Positions 1 through 7,323 of a stretch of 23,043 nt of DNA are shown piece by piece (position 1 is the first letter of the stretch; each line of letters begins with the position of its first letter). Source of the stretch: a virus. Location of the stretch: positions 1 through 23,043 of IMG/VR virus record IMGVR_UViG_3300044845_000885. One strand, 5' to 3'. Below the pieces are notes generated by a model. The model saw nothing but the letters and a program-made list of their open reading frames with translations, ran no database searches and was not told the origin of the DNA. The position numbers were made by a program, and so were the translations under genes.

Positions 1-267
1 AATTTCCAAAATACTTTTATCGCATTCGTGAAAAGCTCTTTCCACATTACTGAAATTACCCCACACATCATCAAATCTTCTATCAAAGGTTTGAGTGATG
101 TTTCTTGTCTCATCATAGAACTGCCTCGGCATTTCATCTAATCTTTGTTGAAGTATATTAATACTTCTTTGTTGGTTTTTAATCTTAAGCAAACCCCAAG
201 TAATCACTCCAGCAACAATTGCCGCAACTACCGTGAGAACGCCTAAAAAGAAATACATAGTTTCCAT
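1..267 (-). CDS. Small membrane-anchored coiled-coil protein (3' end beyond window)
   Basis: An open frame runs from an ATG at 267 to the left edge, 89 codons with no stop, so the C-terminus lies outside. Residues about 4-28 form one hydrophobic segment (YFFLGVLTVVAAIVAGVITW) followed by KIKNQQ, the pattern of a single N-terminal membrane anchor. The rest is polar, helical and Q/R/D-rich (NQQRSINILQQRLDEM), probably a coiled coil. Unlike nearly all other genes here it has a clear Shine-Dalgarno sequence (AGGAG, minus-strand reading of 276-280) about 9 bases before the ATG. I do not recognise the family. An Rz-like or phage membrane-associated role is possible but not shown. Confidence 0.75.
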   Translation of the reverse strand, partial: METMYFFLGVLTVVAAIVAGVITWGLLKIKNQQRSINILQQRLDEMPRQFYDETRNITQTFDRRFDDVWGNFSNVERAFHECDKSILEI

Positions 268-292
268 TTTATTATCTCCTTTATTTATGTCA

Positions 293-388
293 AAGAACGC
301 CTGTTCTAGTGCGTCCTGTAGGATTCGAACCTACCACCGAATGATTATGAGTCATTTGCTCTAACCTAATGAGCTAAGAACGCTTGTT
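293..388. repeat. 13-bp direct repeat flanking the tRNA
   Basis: AAGAACGCCTGTT (293-305) and AAGAACGCTTGTT (376-388) differ at one base and bracket the tRNA. The second copy contains the tRNA 5' end. The first may be the leftover start of a deleted second tRNA, or a product of recombination at the tRNA. Confidence 0.5.
311..383 (-). tRNA. tRNA with CAU anticodon (Met or Ile2)
   Basis: Read on the minus strand the 73 bases fold as a complete cloverleaf: acceptor GCGTTCT/AGGACGC, D stem GCTC/GAGC, anticodon stem AATGA/TCATT with loop CTCATAA, and T arm GTAGG-TTCGAAT-CCTAC. The CCA end is not encoded. The anticodon is CAU. The normal first pair rules against initiator tRNA. The body (TTAGCTCA, GACTCATAATC, GGT before the T arm) resembles the minor isoleucine tRNA whose C34 becomes lysidine to read AUA as much as it resembles elongator Met. 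AUA is common in this AT-rich phage, so an Ile2 role is plausible. Confidence 0.9.
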
Positions 389-409
389 TAATTCTTTTAC
401 AAATATACT

Positions 410-622
410 TCAGATTTTTCCATCTTCAAAATCTTTTGATAAAACTATTTCAATTGTTTTATCTTGGATGTAGGTAGAATTATACTTGAAATCTTTCCAA
501 TTGTCAAAATCTTTTAACTCCTCAATAACTGACTGATGAACAAAGACAAAACCTTCAGGAACATTACTCATTAGTTTGTAGTAATGTGCTTTATTTATTT
601 TATCTTTAATATCTTCTGTCAT
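410..622 (-). CDS. Hypothetical 70-aa protein
   Basis: A 70-residue protein, acidic in its second half, with no membrane segment and no motif I recognise. Support for it being real comes from context: the ATG at 622 is preceded by a Bacteroidota-type box TATATTTG only 5 bases upstream, and an upstream terminator (664-688) isolates it from the gene at 709-1008. It lacks the N-terminal tag seen on many neighbours, and its host-type promoter suggests expression at a different time from the tagged genes. Confidence 0.6.
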   Translation of the reverse strand: MTEDIKDKINKAHYYKLMSNVPEGFVFVHQSVIEELKDFDNWKDFKYNSTYIQDKTIEIVLSKDFEDGKI

Positions 623-627
623 GAATA

Positions 628-635
628 CAAATATA
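628..635 (-). promoter_or_regulatory. TAnnTTTG (-7 type) promoter box
   Basis: The minus strand reads TATATTTG, matching the Bacteroidota -7 consensus TAnnTTTG, followed by TATTC and the ATG at 622. No clear -33 TTTG is visible. Any transcript would have almost no leader. Confidence 0.45.
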
Positions 636-663
636 GAACAAAAAAACTATATATTAAATAAAA

Positions 664-688
664 AACCCCACTCTTTTGGAATGGGGTT
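664..688 (-). terminator. Rho-independent terminator after gene 709-1008
   Basis: On the minus strand AACCCCA pairs with TGGGGTT around a loop of about 11 bases and is followed by a T-rich run (TTTTTTATTT). It lies 21 bases past the stop of the 709-1008 gene. Confidence 0.75.
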
Positions 689-708
689 ATTTTATGTGGG
701 ATTTTTAA

Positions 709-1008
709 TTACCTAGCATTTGGGTTTCCCTTGCCGGCAAAACCTAAATTTGTTTTATACATTTTTAATTGGAACATCATATCCTCTATAGCGTCTAGCT
801 GTTTTTCAGGTCTCATGTCAGCAATTGATTGCATGAAATCTTCAATTACTGATGATGCATCCACACTATCAGTTTCTCCAACTTCCATGTCCATTTGTGG
901 ACTTAAACCATTTATTGTTTCTGAATCCATATTCATATCCATTTCTATAATTGTTCTTTTAACAATTCTATTCAAATCCGATTCTGTAAGTCTAACTATT
1001 TTTTTCAT
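709..1008 (-). CDS. Tagged acidic small protein (tag type LTESDL)
   Basis: A 99-aa protein starting MKKIVRLTESDLNRIVKR-TIIE. This N-terminus is nearly the same as that of the gene at 7833-8402 and related to 16166-16486. It forms a basic amphipathic helix ending in I-I-E before MD, matching the [IL]-x-E site of T4-type prohead proteases. The remaining 77 or so residues are acidic and Met-rich, with helix-forming stretches near the C-terminus (IEDFMQSIADMRPEKQLDA). No enzyme motif is visible. By inference it is packed in the head and trimmed there. A TATTTATA motif lies 12 bases upstream of the ATG and a terminator follows the stop. Confidence 0.8.
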   Translation of the reverse strand: MKKIVRLTESDLNRIVKRTIIEMDMNMDSETINGLSPQMDMEVGETDSVDASSVIEDFMQSIADMRPEKQLDAIEDMMFQLKMYKTNLGFAGKGNPNAR

Positions 1009-1016
1009 GTTTTTTT

Positions 1017-1028
1017 TATTTATAAATA
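1017..1028 (-). promoter_or_regulatory. TATTTATA-type phage promoter candidate (palindromic copy)
   Basis: The 12-base palindrome TATTTATAAATA ends 8 bases before the ATG of the 709-1008 gene. The same TATTTATA motif precedes many other transcription units in this window. Confidence 0.55.
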
Positions 1029-1047
1029 TAGGTTTGGGTTAAAAAAA

Positions 1048-1079
1048 TTTGAATTTTATAAAACTGTTTTTTACATTTG
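1048..1079 (+). promoter_or_regulatory. Bacteroidota-type promoter for the HNH gene
   Basis: TTTG (1048-1051), a 20-base spacer, then TACATTTG (1072-1079) fits the Bacteroidota -33/-7 consensus closely. The ATG at 1086 lies only 6 bases downstream, so the mRNA would be leaderless or nearly so. Confidence 0.65.
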
Positions 1080-1085
1080 TATTTA

Positions 1086-1574
1086 ATGAACGTAGGAGTT
1101 TTAGTTTTAAATTCAGATTATTCCCCAATTAACGTAACCAGTTTTAAAAGGGGATTTAACCTTGTTTTTAAGGGTAAGGCCGAAGTTGTGCAATCAACAG
1201 GAGAACCTCTCATTACATCACTAGGTGAGTTTTTGAGACCAGTTATTATTAGACTACTTGATTATATCTCTTATAGACCAAAAAAGATAAGTGTTTCCAA
1301 GAACAGGATTATGAAAAGAGATAAGTTTCGATGTGTATATTGTGGAAACCAAAGACAACTAACTATTGACCACGTTATTCCAAAATCAAAAGGAGGATTA
1401 AATACTTGGTCTAATATGGTTACGTGTTGTTCAAAATGTAACAGTAAAAAAGGTGATAGAACACCTGAGGAGGCCGGACTAAAGTCCGTTTACCCAAAGG
1501 AGCCCACACTATTTCAAGATGTCATTAGTAGTGAGCTCCTTCAGGCTTGGGAAAATTTTAAAAATTCTTATTAG
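1086..1574 (+). CDS. HNH endonuclease
   Basis: A 162-aa HNH nuclease. The N-terminal part (VLVLNSDYSPINV, LVFKGKAEVV) is the extension found in bacterial and phage single-domain HNH proteins. The nuclease core follows: C83-x2-C86 (CVYCG), then L-T-I-D95-H96-V-I-P-K-S-K-G-G, W108-x-N110 and C115-x2-C118-N119. The two CxxC pairs should hold a structural zinc, and H96 and N110 are the catalytic metal-site residues. Such enzymes nick or cut DNA; possible roles are packaging, homing or host DNA attack, and the sequence does not decide. I chose the ATG at 1086 because the earlier TTG at 1077 lies inside the promoter box. The 3' end overlaps the converging 1558-2184 gene by 17 bases. Confidence 0.9.
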   Translation: MNVGVLVLNSDYSPINVTSFKRGFNLVFKGKAEVVQSTGEPLITSLGEFLRPVIIRLLDYISYRPKKISVSKNRIMKRDKFRCVYCGNQRQLTIDHVIPKSKGGLNTWSNMVTCCSKCNSKKGDRTPEEAGLKSVYPKEPTLFQDVISSELLQAWENFKNSY

Positions 1575-2184
1575 TGTCTTTTGTTTTTTTTGCAACTTGA
1601 GACATTATTTCTTTAACCATGGATTCAATTTTTGACTTTCTTTCATCCATTAATTTTTCAATTAATTTTTTAATTTCCTTTTTAAGTTTGTATCTTGTTT
1701 CTTGAGAGTCCATATTTGAAGTAATAACATTTTGTACAGCTCCCATAATGTCTGAAGGCTCGGAACCTGAATCTTTAGACTCATCAACTATTGCGTCTAC
1801 CAAAATATCTGAAATTTTGTTCGAATCCGTAAATAAAGAAGCAACGTCAGCATCTGAAACAGAATTCATTTTATCTTCAAAATAAGATTTAACACCTGAT
1901 GGTAAACTAAGGTTTGTTGATACAAAATTTGTTAATTCAGTTTTAACTTTACCCTCTTGCCCTTTGAATAGTTTGGTAAAATATGTATCAAACATATCAC
2001 TTGAGGATTCGTTAATTGATGTTTTTTTGGAAATTTTAAAAATGTTCTTAATAAAGTCATTGTAGTTAGAGAACTTATAATCAACTGCCGCGCTTTTTAA
2101 ACTTTCAGTAATTAATTTTTTAGTCTCAATCTGATTTGTTTGGGACTCGACTAATTTTTTTCTTATTTTAGATTTTAGGTTCAT
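1558..2184 (-). CDS. Tagged helical protein
   Basis: A 208-aa, almost entirely helical, Lys/Glu/Ser-rich protein. It begins MNLKSKIRKKLVE-SQ, related to the tags at 10951-11580 and 16508-17173, with an L-V-E site after residue 13; a second possible site, LITE-S, follows at about 25-28. The C-terminal third (KKEIKKLIEKLMDERKSKIE) looks like a coiled coil. There is no known domain, membrane segment or catalytic motif. It begins 11 bases after the stop of the 702-aa gene, so it is probably co-transcribed with it. An internal head or scaffold-like role is inference. Confidence 0.75.
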   Translation of the reverse strand: MNLKSKIRKKLVESQTNQIETKKLITESLKSAAVDYKFSNYNDFIKNIFKISKKTSINESSSDMFDTYFTKLFKGQEGKVKTELTNFVSTNLSLPSGVKSYFEDKMNSVSDADVASLFTDSNKISDILVDAIVDESKDSGSEPSDIMGAVQNVITSNMDSQETRYKLKKEIKKLIEKLMDERKSKIESMVKEIMSQVAKKTKDTNKNF

Positions 2185-2195
2185 ATTTTTTTATA

Positions 2196-4304
2196 TTATT
2201 GACATTTTAATGGTGTACTATAAACAGGTGTTTGTCCTGGGTCGGAAACATTCCATCCCCAACTTCCATCGGTATTTTTTCCCAGTAGGTAAAATTTACT
2301 ATCTTTATCACTGATGAATTTTACTTGATTATCATCAACATATTTCCAAGCGCCAAATACGTCTTTGGCGTTATATGCAAATTCACATATTCCAATTCTT
2401 TTGGCTTCTTCTAATGTTAAATCAGTTTCACCAATAATGTTTGTTACGGATTCTTTCGCTTCATCCCAAAGTTTATTAGCATTACTCACTATTGAATCTT
2501 GAACGGGTTTACCTTCTTCCTTAAGAGCTTTTGCTTGTTCTTCTATCACTTTAAGAGTACTATCTAATTTTTGTTCTAATTTATTTTTTTCATTTTCGAT
2601 ATTTTGTAAAGTTTTTTCAGCTTCATTTTTGTATTCTTGTACGTCCTTTTCAGTAACCTCATCTTGTTTTAACAAATGGACCCATTGAGAAATTAAGTTA
2701 TCTATATTTGTAAAAAATAATAATCTTTGAGTTATAAAACTTTCCATTGTTGATTCGGTGTCGGCCGCGAAAGCCCCTCCGTGCTCTTTATACGTTTGTA
2801 ATAATTCTTTTTTCCAATCAAAATTTGGAACTTCATCAGGACCATATATAACTTCATTTTCAGGACTCAGTAAATCATCTGCTGCCAAATATGTTTGATA
2901 AACCAATGCATAAATTGTTGGTAAAATAAATTCTGTAAATACCATGTGTGAGACTAATATTCCTCCTGCCATGGTAAGTGCTGTAGTTCCTCTTGCATTT
3001 CTAAGTGCTAAAACTTCTTTAGGGAATCTAGGGTCGTTCCAAATCAAATACCAAATCCATCTTTTACCGGTTAAAGTTGCGGTTTCCCAAGCTCCCTTTA
3101 AGCCCTCTACAATACTTTTTGTATTAACTCCTCTTGATATTCCTCTAAAAATAAACAAAAGCGGATTCATTTCCCACAAAGCACTTGCTTCATCTGCAAA
3201 CCCTGTACCTATTGAAGTTGAAACTTTTCCTGACTTACTCTCGTAAGCTTTTTTAACTGTTTTCCACCACTCCATGAATTTTGAATTATCCTTCATTAAT
3301 TCATCATAAACTTCTTTAGAAATTAAATCTCGCTTCTTTAATTGGTCTAGAATTGACTTGGGGTCGGTGCCTGATGATTCTTTTAATGAATATATTAGTT
3401 CAGTAAGTCTTGCCAACATTCTTTCATTTACTTCAGGAGTACCTTCCTCAATGTTTTTAGTCATCAATTCTGTTATTTCATTAGAAAGTTGTTCAATTTT
3501 ATCAACTATTGATTTCGTACCCCAACCCTCGTCAGGTAAAGTTTTACCAAATAATTTAGCGATTTGGTCTCTCATGGCAGATAAAGCATTCTTTACATCC
3601 CTTGACCATGTATCATACCATCTAGTCATCTCACTGTACCAAACCCCAATTGACGGAAGGTCAACATCTGCCCATTCATACACCGCATCTTTAATACTTT
3701 TACTTGCGGCTTTAGTAAACTTTTTAGCCGATGACGTTGTGATTACTTTTTCCGGTATATCGTCAAGTTTTAATTTAGAATTTATAATTGCCGCCATATC
3801 AGGGTCGTCCTTAAACGTGTCAGCAATTTTTGTTTTTACCTCGGCCATTTTATCAACCAACTCATCATGTAATTTTGGGTCTAATTTTTTTAATTCGTCA
3901 AAATTAGTAGTCTCTACAGTGTCATTTATACTTTTTATAGTTTTTCCTAACTCATCATCAATATTAGAGGAAATTCCATCATAAAGCATGTCTTTATAAG
4001 TTTTATCATTAGTAGAAGATACTACGTTATCGATAATTTTATACCAATCTATTTCAGGATAATCTGATATTGATTTTGTCCCACTTTTAATATCATCTAA
4101 AATATTAGTTGCCTCATCAAAACTTTTTCCAGTAGATTCAATAGCGGAGGTCATCGTATTTTTTAGAGCGTTGTCTTGAGTTTTCCAGTAATCGGTAATT
4201 AGATTTTGAATAAATTTTCTAACTAAGGAGGCCTGTTCAACTATTAAGTTGGACCCCATTATTTCTTTTATCCTATTAATTTCTTCTAAAATTTGTTTAT
4301 CCAT
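2196..4304 (-). CDS. Large tagged protein with membrane segment, candidate ejected virion protein
   Basis: A 702-aa protein with the tag MDKQILEEINRIKEIMG-SNLIVE-QA; the I-V-E site falls after residue 23. The tag aligns closely with those of the PPK2 at 17160-18272 and the protein at 20441-21445. Residues 30-400 are mostly polar helix. A strongly hydrophobic stretch at about 439-472 (TTALTMAGGILVSHMVF onward) should cross a membrane, probably once or twice. A coiled coil covers about 551-600, and a short compact C-terminal module (about 655-702) contains FYLLGKNTDGSWGWNV. It heads a transcription unit with TATTTATA 4 bases before the ATG. Size, coiled coils and a membrane segment behind a head-targeting tag suggest an internal protein ejected with the DNA, but no homologue is recognised. 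Confidence 0.8.
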   Translation of the reverse strand: MDKQILEEINRIKEIMGSNLIVEQASLVRKFIQNLITDYWKTQDNALKNTMTSAIESTGKSFDEATNILDDIKSGTKSISDYPEIDWYKIIDNVVSSTNDKTYKDMLYDGISSNIDDELGKTIKSINDTVETTNFDELKKLDPKLHDELVDKMAEVKTKIADTFKDDPDMAAIINSKLKLDDIPEKVITTSSAKKFTKAASKSIKDAVYEWADVDLPSIGVWYSEMTRWYDTWSRDVKNALSAMRDQIAKLFGKTLPDEGWGTKSIVDKIEQLSNEITELMTKNIEEGTPEVNERMLARLTELIYSLKESSGTDPKSILDQLKKRDLISKEVYDELMKDNSKFMEWWKTVKKAYESKSGKVSTSIGTGFADEASALWEMNPLLFIFRGISRGVNTKSIVEGLKGAWETATLTGKRWIWYLIWNDPRFPKEVLALRNARGTTALTMAGGILVSHMVFTEFILPTIYALVYQTYLAADDLLSPENEVIYGPDEVPNFDWKKELLQTYKEHGGAFAADTESTMESFITQRLLFFTNIDNLISQWVHLLKQDEVTEKDVQEYKNEAEKTLQNIENEKNKLEQKLDSTLKVIEEQAKALKEEGKPVQDSIVSNANKLWDEAKESVTNIIGETDLTLEEAKRIGICEFAYNAKDVFGAWKYVDDNQVKFISDKDSKFYLLGKNTDGSWGWNVSDPGQTPVYSTPLKCQ

Positions 4305-4308
4305 AGCT

Positions 4309-4316
4309 TATAAATA
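4309..4316 (-). promoter_or_regulatory. TATTTATA-type phage promoter candidate
   Basis: The minus strand reads GTATTTATAAGCT immediately before the ATG at 4304, a gap of 4 bases. It separates the 2196-4304 unit from the 4332-6381 unit. Confidence 0.5.
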
Positions 4317-4331
4317 CTCTCAATTTTAACT

Positions 4332-6131
4332 TTATTTAATGTCCGGTTCGCCAATTCCTTGTAATTGTAATAAACCAAGTGTGTCGGATGGCGCCTCCTC
4401 TAAAAACTCATTAACTTCTTCAATTTCTTCCTCAGTTGGGCTATCTGCAAGTTCATCACTTGATATTTGAGGATTATTTTTTTTAGCCTCTGCAATTCTT
4501 CTTTTAAGGTCAATAAATGTTGGTAAAACATCATTTTCGAGATATTCTTTCATTGTAACAGTTTGTCCGGCCGAATTTTTAACTTCTTTATTAAAGAATT
4601 TTTTATTTGCAACATCCTCAATAATTTTTTCATCTCCAACAACTTGAGCAAATGCCTCAGGGCTATCAATCATTAGTTGAGCTAACTCCTCACTAGATTG
4701 TTCAGGATAATTCGCATCTATATTGTTAATCATCCTTTGGACTACCTCAGTACTTGGTTCTTTACCATAATATGCTTTATACATATCACTCAAAACATAT
4801 GCTACCTCAGGTCCGTATGCAATTAAAACAGGAGACATTACAATTGGTAGTTTAAATCTAACATTTTTCTTAATTGTCTCCCATAATAGTCCTCCCTTAC
4901 TTTGTCTTGTAACTTTGGCAATTTTAGAATCCATAGCGCTCATGACTCTTGATATTGGAGAATTTTGACTTTCAGCAAATTCCTTTACCGCATCTTGTAA
5001 TTCTTTTCTATCTAAAACATTTCTTAAATTTTTTTGTTCCACAGTACTTAATCCTTCCATATGTTTCACAAAGTCATCGTAAGATTTTGGTTTTTTTGAT
5101 AGAAAATGTTTAAGTGCTGCTTCTTGAGCAAAATCGTCAAGCCCCCCTGTTAAAAGTTTTGATATTCCAGGGAATTCAACGCCTGCCGAAAGTAAACCAA
5201 CAAAAATATCAACCATAGCGGCCTTTGTATCACCTTCTTTAAAGTGATAATGTGCTGATACTAAATTAACACCTAAATCTATGGCAGTTGTTATAAATAA
5301 TCTTGTTCCTAAAGTAGCTCCAAAAGTTAATGATGTCCCCAAAGTAGGTATCATAAGGACAATTGATAAAATAGTTCCCCCCCATTGTATAACGTTGCCC
5401 CACTCATCCCAAAAAATTTGGTCTGGGGCTTTAAATTGGATGTATTTTTTCTCGTCATAGGTTTCCACACACCCTCCTTTAGCTCTATCAAAAACACAGT
5501 ATCCCCAAGCTCTCCAACCTCTAGATGGGTCACTTTTAACATCATCAATTAAAACTCTTTTGAACCAAAATTCCTCGTCACAAGAAATTCCTGAGTCAAA
5601 CCTAACGTCAGCGGGTAACGGTATTTCTGACCAATCATTATTTTCATCATCCCATTTTGGTATCATTGTGCCGGCGGGTATTACAAATGCACTTAAAACA
5701 TCTGCAAACTGACTTAACCAAGATTCTGTAGGATAATATAATTTAGTATCATCTTTAAAATTTAAAACTACACCAGAACTATTAAATTTATAAGGTACTT
5801 GACCATTAAAAGTTGCATTCATTTGAGCAAAAGTTTGATAATACCCTAATTCATCTTTTTTGGCGGTTTTTGTCCATCTAAGTCTTGTAAGACCCCCTTT
5901 TGATATTTTAGTTCCTTTAGGTACCCTTATTGGTCCATTAATTCCCTCATATTGGTCAAATTGAGGTTTCCATTCCTCATCTTTTGCAAAGTCTGTCAAC
6001 CCCACTATCGGTGGTGATATCAGCCACGGTTGCTCAATAATTATATTATGATTTTCAGATAAAGTTTTTTTGGTGTCATAACCCATCAAAAGTTTAACTC
6101 TGTGTAATAATTCTTGTTGTTCCCTATTCAT
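4332..6131 (-). CDS. Large tagged protein with hydrophobic central region, candidate ejected virion protein
   Basis: A 599-aa protein from the ATG at 6131, which lies one base after the stop of 6133-6381. An earlier in-frame ATG at 6155 is less likely because the tag-like sequence starts at MNREQQELLHRVKLLMGYDT; it runs to I-I-I-E33 before QPW. The N-terminal half has W- and D-rich beta-type sequence with Cys residues (SCDEEFWF, WGYCVFD, GGCVE). The middle (about 255-335) is hydrophobic and Gly/Ala-rich (GGTILSIVLMIPTLGTSLTF, then AIDLGVNLVSA and VDIFVGLLSAGVEFPG), as in pore-forming or membrane-inserting proteins. A third apolar stretch lies near VMSPVLIAYGPEVAYVL. The C-terminus is acidic. 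With the 702-aa neighbour it could make up a DNA-ejection or membrane-channel set; this is inference from architecture. Confidence 0.8.
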   Translation of the reverse strand: MNREQQELLHRVKLLMGYDTKKTLSENHNIIIEQPWLISPPIVGLTDFAKDEEWKPQFDQYEGINGPIRVPKGTKISKGGLTRLRWTKTAKKDELGYYQTFAQMNATFNGQVPYKFNSSGVVLNFKDDTKLYYPTESWLSQFADVLSAFVIPAGTMIPKWDDENNDWSEIPLPADVRFDSGISCDEEFWFKRVLIDDVKSDPSRGWRAWGYCVFDRAKGGCVETYDEKKYIQFKAPDQIFWDEWGNVIQWGGTILSIVLMIPTLGTSLTFGATLGTRLFITTAIDLGVNLVSAHYHFKEGDTKAAMVDIFVGLLSAGVEFPGISKLLTGGLDDFAQEAALKHFLSKKPKSYDDFVKHMEGLSTVEQKNLRNVLDRKELQDAVKEFAESQNSPISRVMSAMDSKIAKVTRQSKGGLLWETIKKNVRFKLPIVMSPVLIAYGPEVAYVLSDMYKAYYGKEPSTEVVQRMINNIDANYPEQSSEELAQLMIDSPEAFAQVVGDEKIIEDVANKKFFNKEVKNSAGQTVTMKEYLENDVLPTFIDLKRRIAEAKKNNPQISSDELADSPTEEEIEEVNEFLEEAPSDTLGLLQLQGIGEPDIK

Positions 6132-6132
6132 T

Positions 6133-6381
6133 TTACCAAATTTGATTTGCAACACTTCTATTTAATCCTGTTTGCCATTTTTCTCCCTTTAGTCCCAACA
6201 TATTGGCCTTTCCTCTTGTAACTTTATATAGTTCATTCCAATTAGAACCTCTTTTATTGGTATTAGTTGTACCTCCACCGGTCGCACCTGCAGCTGCTTC
6301 ATCTTCCCCAATCTCTATTTTTTGGGATTCTCCTGAAAAATTGTTTAAAATATTAATATATAGGTCAATGTCAAACTTCAT
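6133..6381 (-). CDS. Small protein with Gly/Thr-rich linker, tag-like N-terminus
   Basis: An 82-aa protein. Its N-terminus (MKFDIDLYINILNNF...IEIGE) contains an I-G-E site at about residues 24-26. Next comes a low-complexity A/G/T/N stretch (EAAAGATGGGTTNTNKRG) and a basic C-terminal part (YKVTRGKANMLGLKGEKW). It is the first gene of the unit leading into the 599-aa protein; stop and next start are one base apart, suggesting coupled translation. A variant of the promoter motif (TATTTATT on the coding strand, 6402-6409) lies 20 bases upstream. Function unknown. Confidence 0.7.
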   Translation of the reverse strand: MKFDIDLYINILNNFSGESQKIEIGEDEAAAGATGGGTTNTNKRGSNWNELYKVTRGKANMLGLKGEKWQTGLNRSVANQIW

Positions 6382-6446
6382 TTTTAAGCATATTATTATC
6401 CAATAAATACTTAAAAAAAATGAAATTTAAACGATACGATAAATAA

Positions 6447-6779
6447 TTAAAACGGGACTAATTCGGGTAAACTATTTTCATTTTCTGAATAATATTCAGT
6501 TAAAAAATTCTTTAACTCGATTTTGTCAATTTTTACCTCTTCAGAATCCATATCCTCACCAAGAATTAACTCATCAGTTTCCTCTTGATATTCATAAAGA
6601 AACTCATTAGATTCTGCAAAATCAGACTCTAGAATAAAATACCCATAATCTTTTGTTGTTGATAATTCAAACTCAGCTTCTCTCATTTGAGTCTCGGGGT
6701 CGCCCTTCATCCTAAAACTTACCTCAATAGTCTCCGTTACTGGACTATAATAGTAGTCTATTATCTCCTTTACTTTCAT
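6447..6779 (-). CDS. Acidic hypothetical protein
   Basis: A 110-aa, strongly acidic protein rich in Glu/Asp and aromatic residues (FLYEYQEETDELILGED), predicted mixed beta/alpha, with no membrane segment, tag or known motif. Its start overlaps the stop of the zinc-ribbon gene as ATGA, which points to translational coupling and a shared role. A DNA-mimic or protein-binding function would fit the charge, but nothing in the sequence proves it. Confidence 0.75.
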   Translation of the reverse strand: MKVKEIIDYYYSPVTETIEVSFRMKGDPETQMREAEFELSTTKDYGYFILESDFAESNEFLYEYQEETDELILGEDMDSEEVKIDKIELKNFLTEYYSENENSLPELVPF

Positions 6780-7258
6780 ATACGATTACTCAACTTCCTA
6801 AACCAATCAAGTGACTCATTGATTTGGTTATATACTTGACCTTTCTTAGATTTTAAATAAATCCCCTCTCCAATTTCTTCCATAGAATATTTCATTCCCG
6901 CTCCTCCACATTCACACATTTTACCTTCATTCATCTCACCACCGCAAGCTTCACACACATATTTTTCTTCCATGTAACCTTTAGTCCCGCACTCACACAT
7001 TACACCTTCATAAAGTCCACCGCAATCGTTACATTTTTTCTTTGTTTTTTTATTGATACCAATATTCTTGTATTCAGAAACTTCACCTTCGTTATTTACT
7101 GTAATACCTTTTTCATCTAAAGCTAAATTTTCTATATAAAGTGGTGTTTCTTTTGAAACTTTAGATTCCATAGTTTGATACCCATCATAGATACTTCTTT
7201 GTTTCTCTCTGATTGATTTTTTATCTTCTTCTGATATGTTTAAAAAATATTGATTCAT
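6776..7258 (-). CDS. Double zinc-ribbon protein with tag-like N-terminus
   Basis: A 160-aa protein. The N-terminus FLNISEEDKKSIREKQRSIY matches the pattern of the tag at 19847-20416 (I-x-E-x-x-K-x-x-I-x-E-x-[HQ]), although no clean [ILV]-x-E-Q site follows. The middle holds two tandem metal-binding units with identical spacing, C76-x2-C79-x8-C88-x-C90 and C102-x2-C105-x8-C114-x-C116 (CNDCGG...MCECG; CEACGG...MCECG), expected to bind one zinc each. The C-terminal part ends in LDWFRKLSNRI. It is the first gene of a two-gene unit, with TATTTATA 15 bases upstream. Zinc ribbons usually bind nucleic acid or protein; the partner is unknown. Confidence 0.8.
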   Translation of the reverse strand: MNQYFLNISEEDKKSIREKQRSIYDGYQTMESKVSKETPLYIENLALDEKGITVNNEGEVSEYKNIGINKKTKKKCNDCGGLYEGVMCECGTKGYMEEKYVCEACGGEMNEGKMCECGGAGMKYSMEEIGEGIYLKSKKGQVYNQINESLDWFRKLSNRI

Positions 7259-7273
7259 TATAAAATGTTTTGC

Positions 7274-7281
7274 TATAAATA
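7274..7281 (-). promoter_or_regulatory. TATTTATA-type phage promoter candidate
   Basis: The minus strand reads ATATATTTATAGC, 15 bases before the ATG at 7258. Confidence 0.5.
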
Positions 7282-7323
7282 TATTGGTATTTTCATTTTA
7301 CAGAAATTACCATATAATTGTTT

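Noticed and set aside
731-1042. A 103-codon + strand frame
   Set aside because: Antisense to the tagged gene 709-1008, whose tag, promoter and terminator make the - strand the real one.
3358-3984. A 208-codon open frame on the + strand
   Set aside because: It lies wholly opposite the 702-aa gene, has no plausible promoter and gives a Ser/Ile-rich sequence typical of antisense frames in AT-rich DNA.
6382-6446. Possible small gene or terminator in the gap
   Set aside because: It is only AT-rich sequence with a variant promoter motif; no stem-loop or convincing frame is seen.
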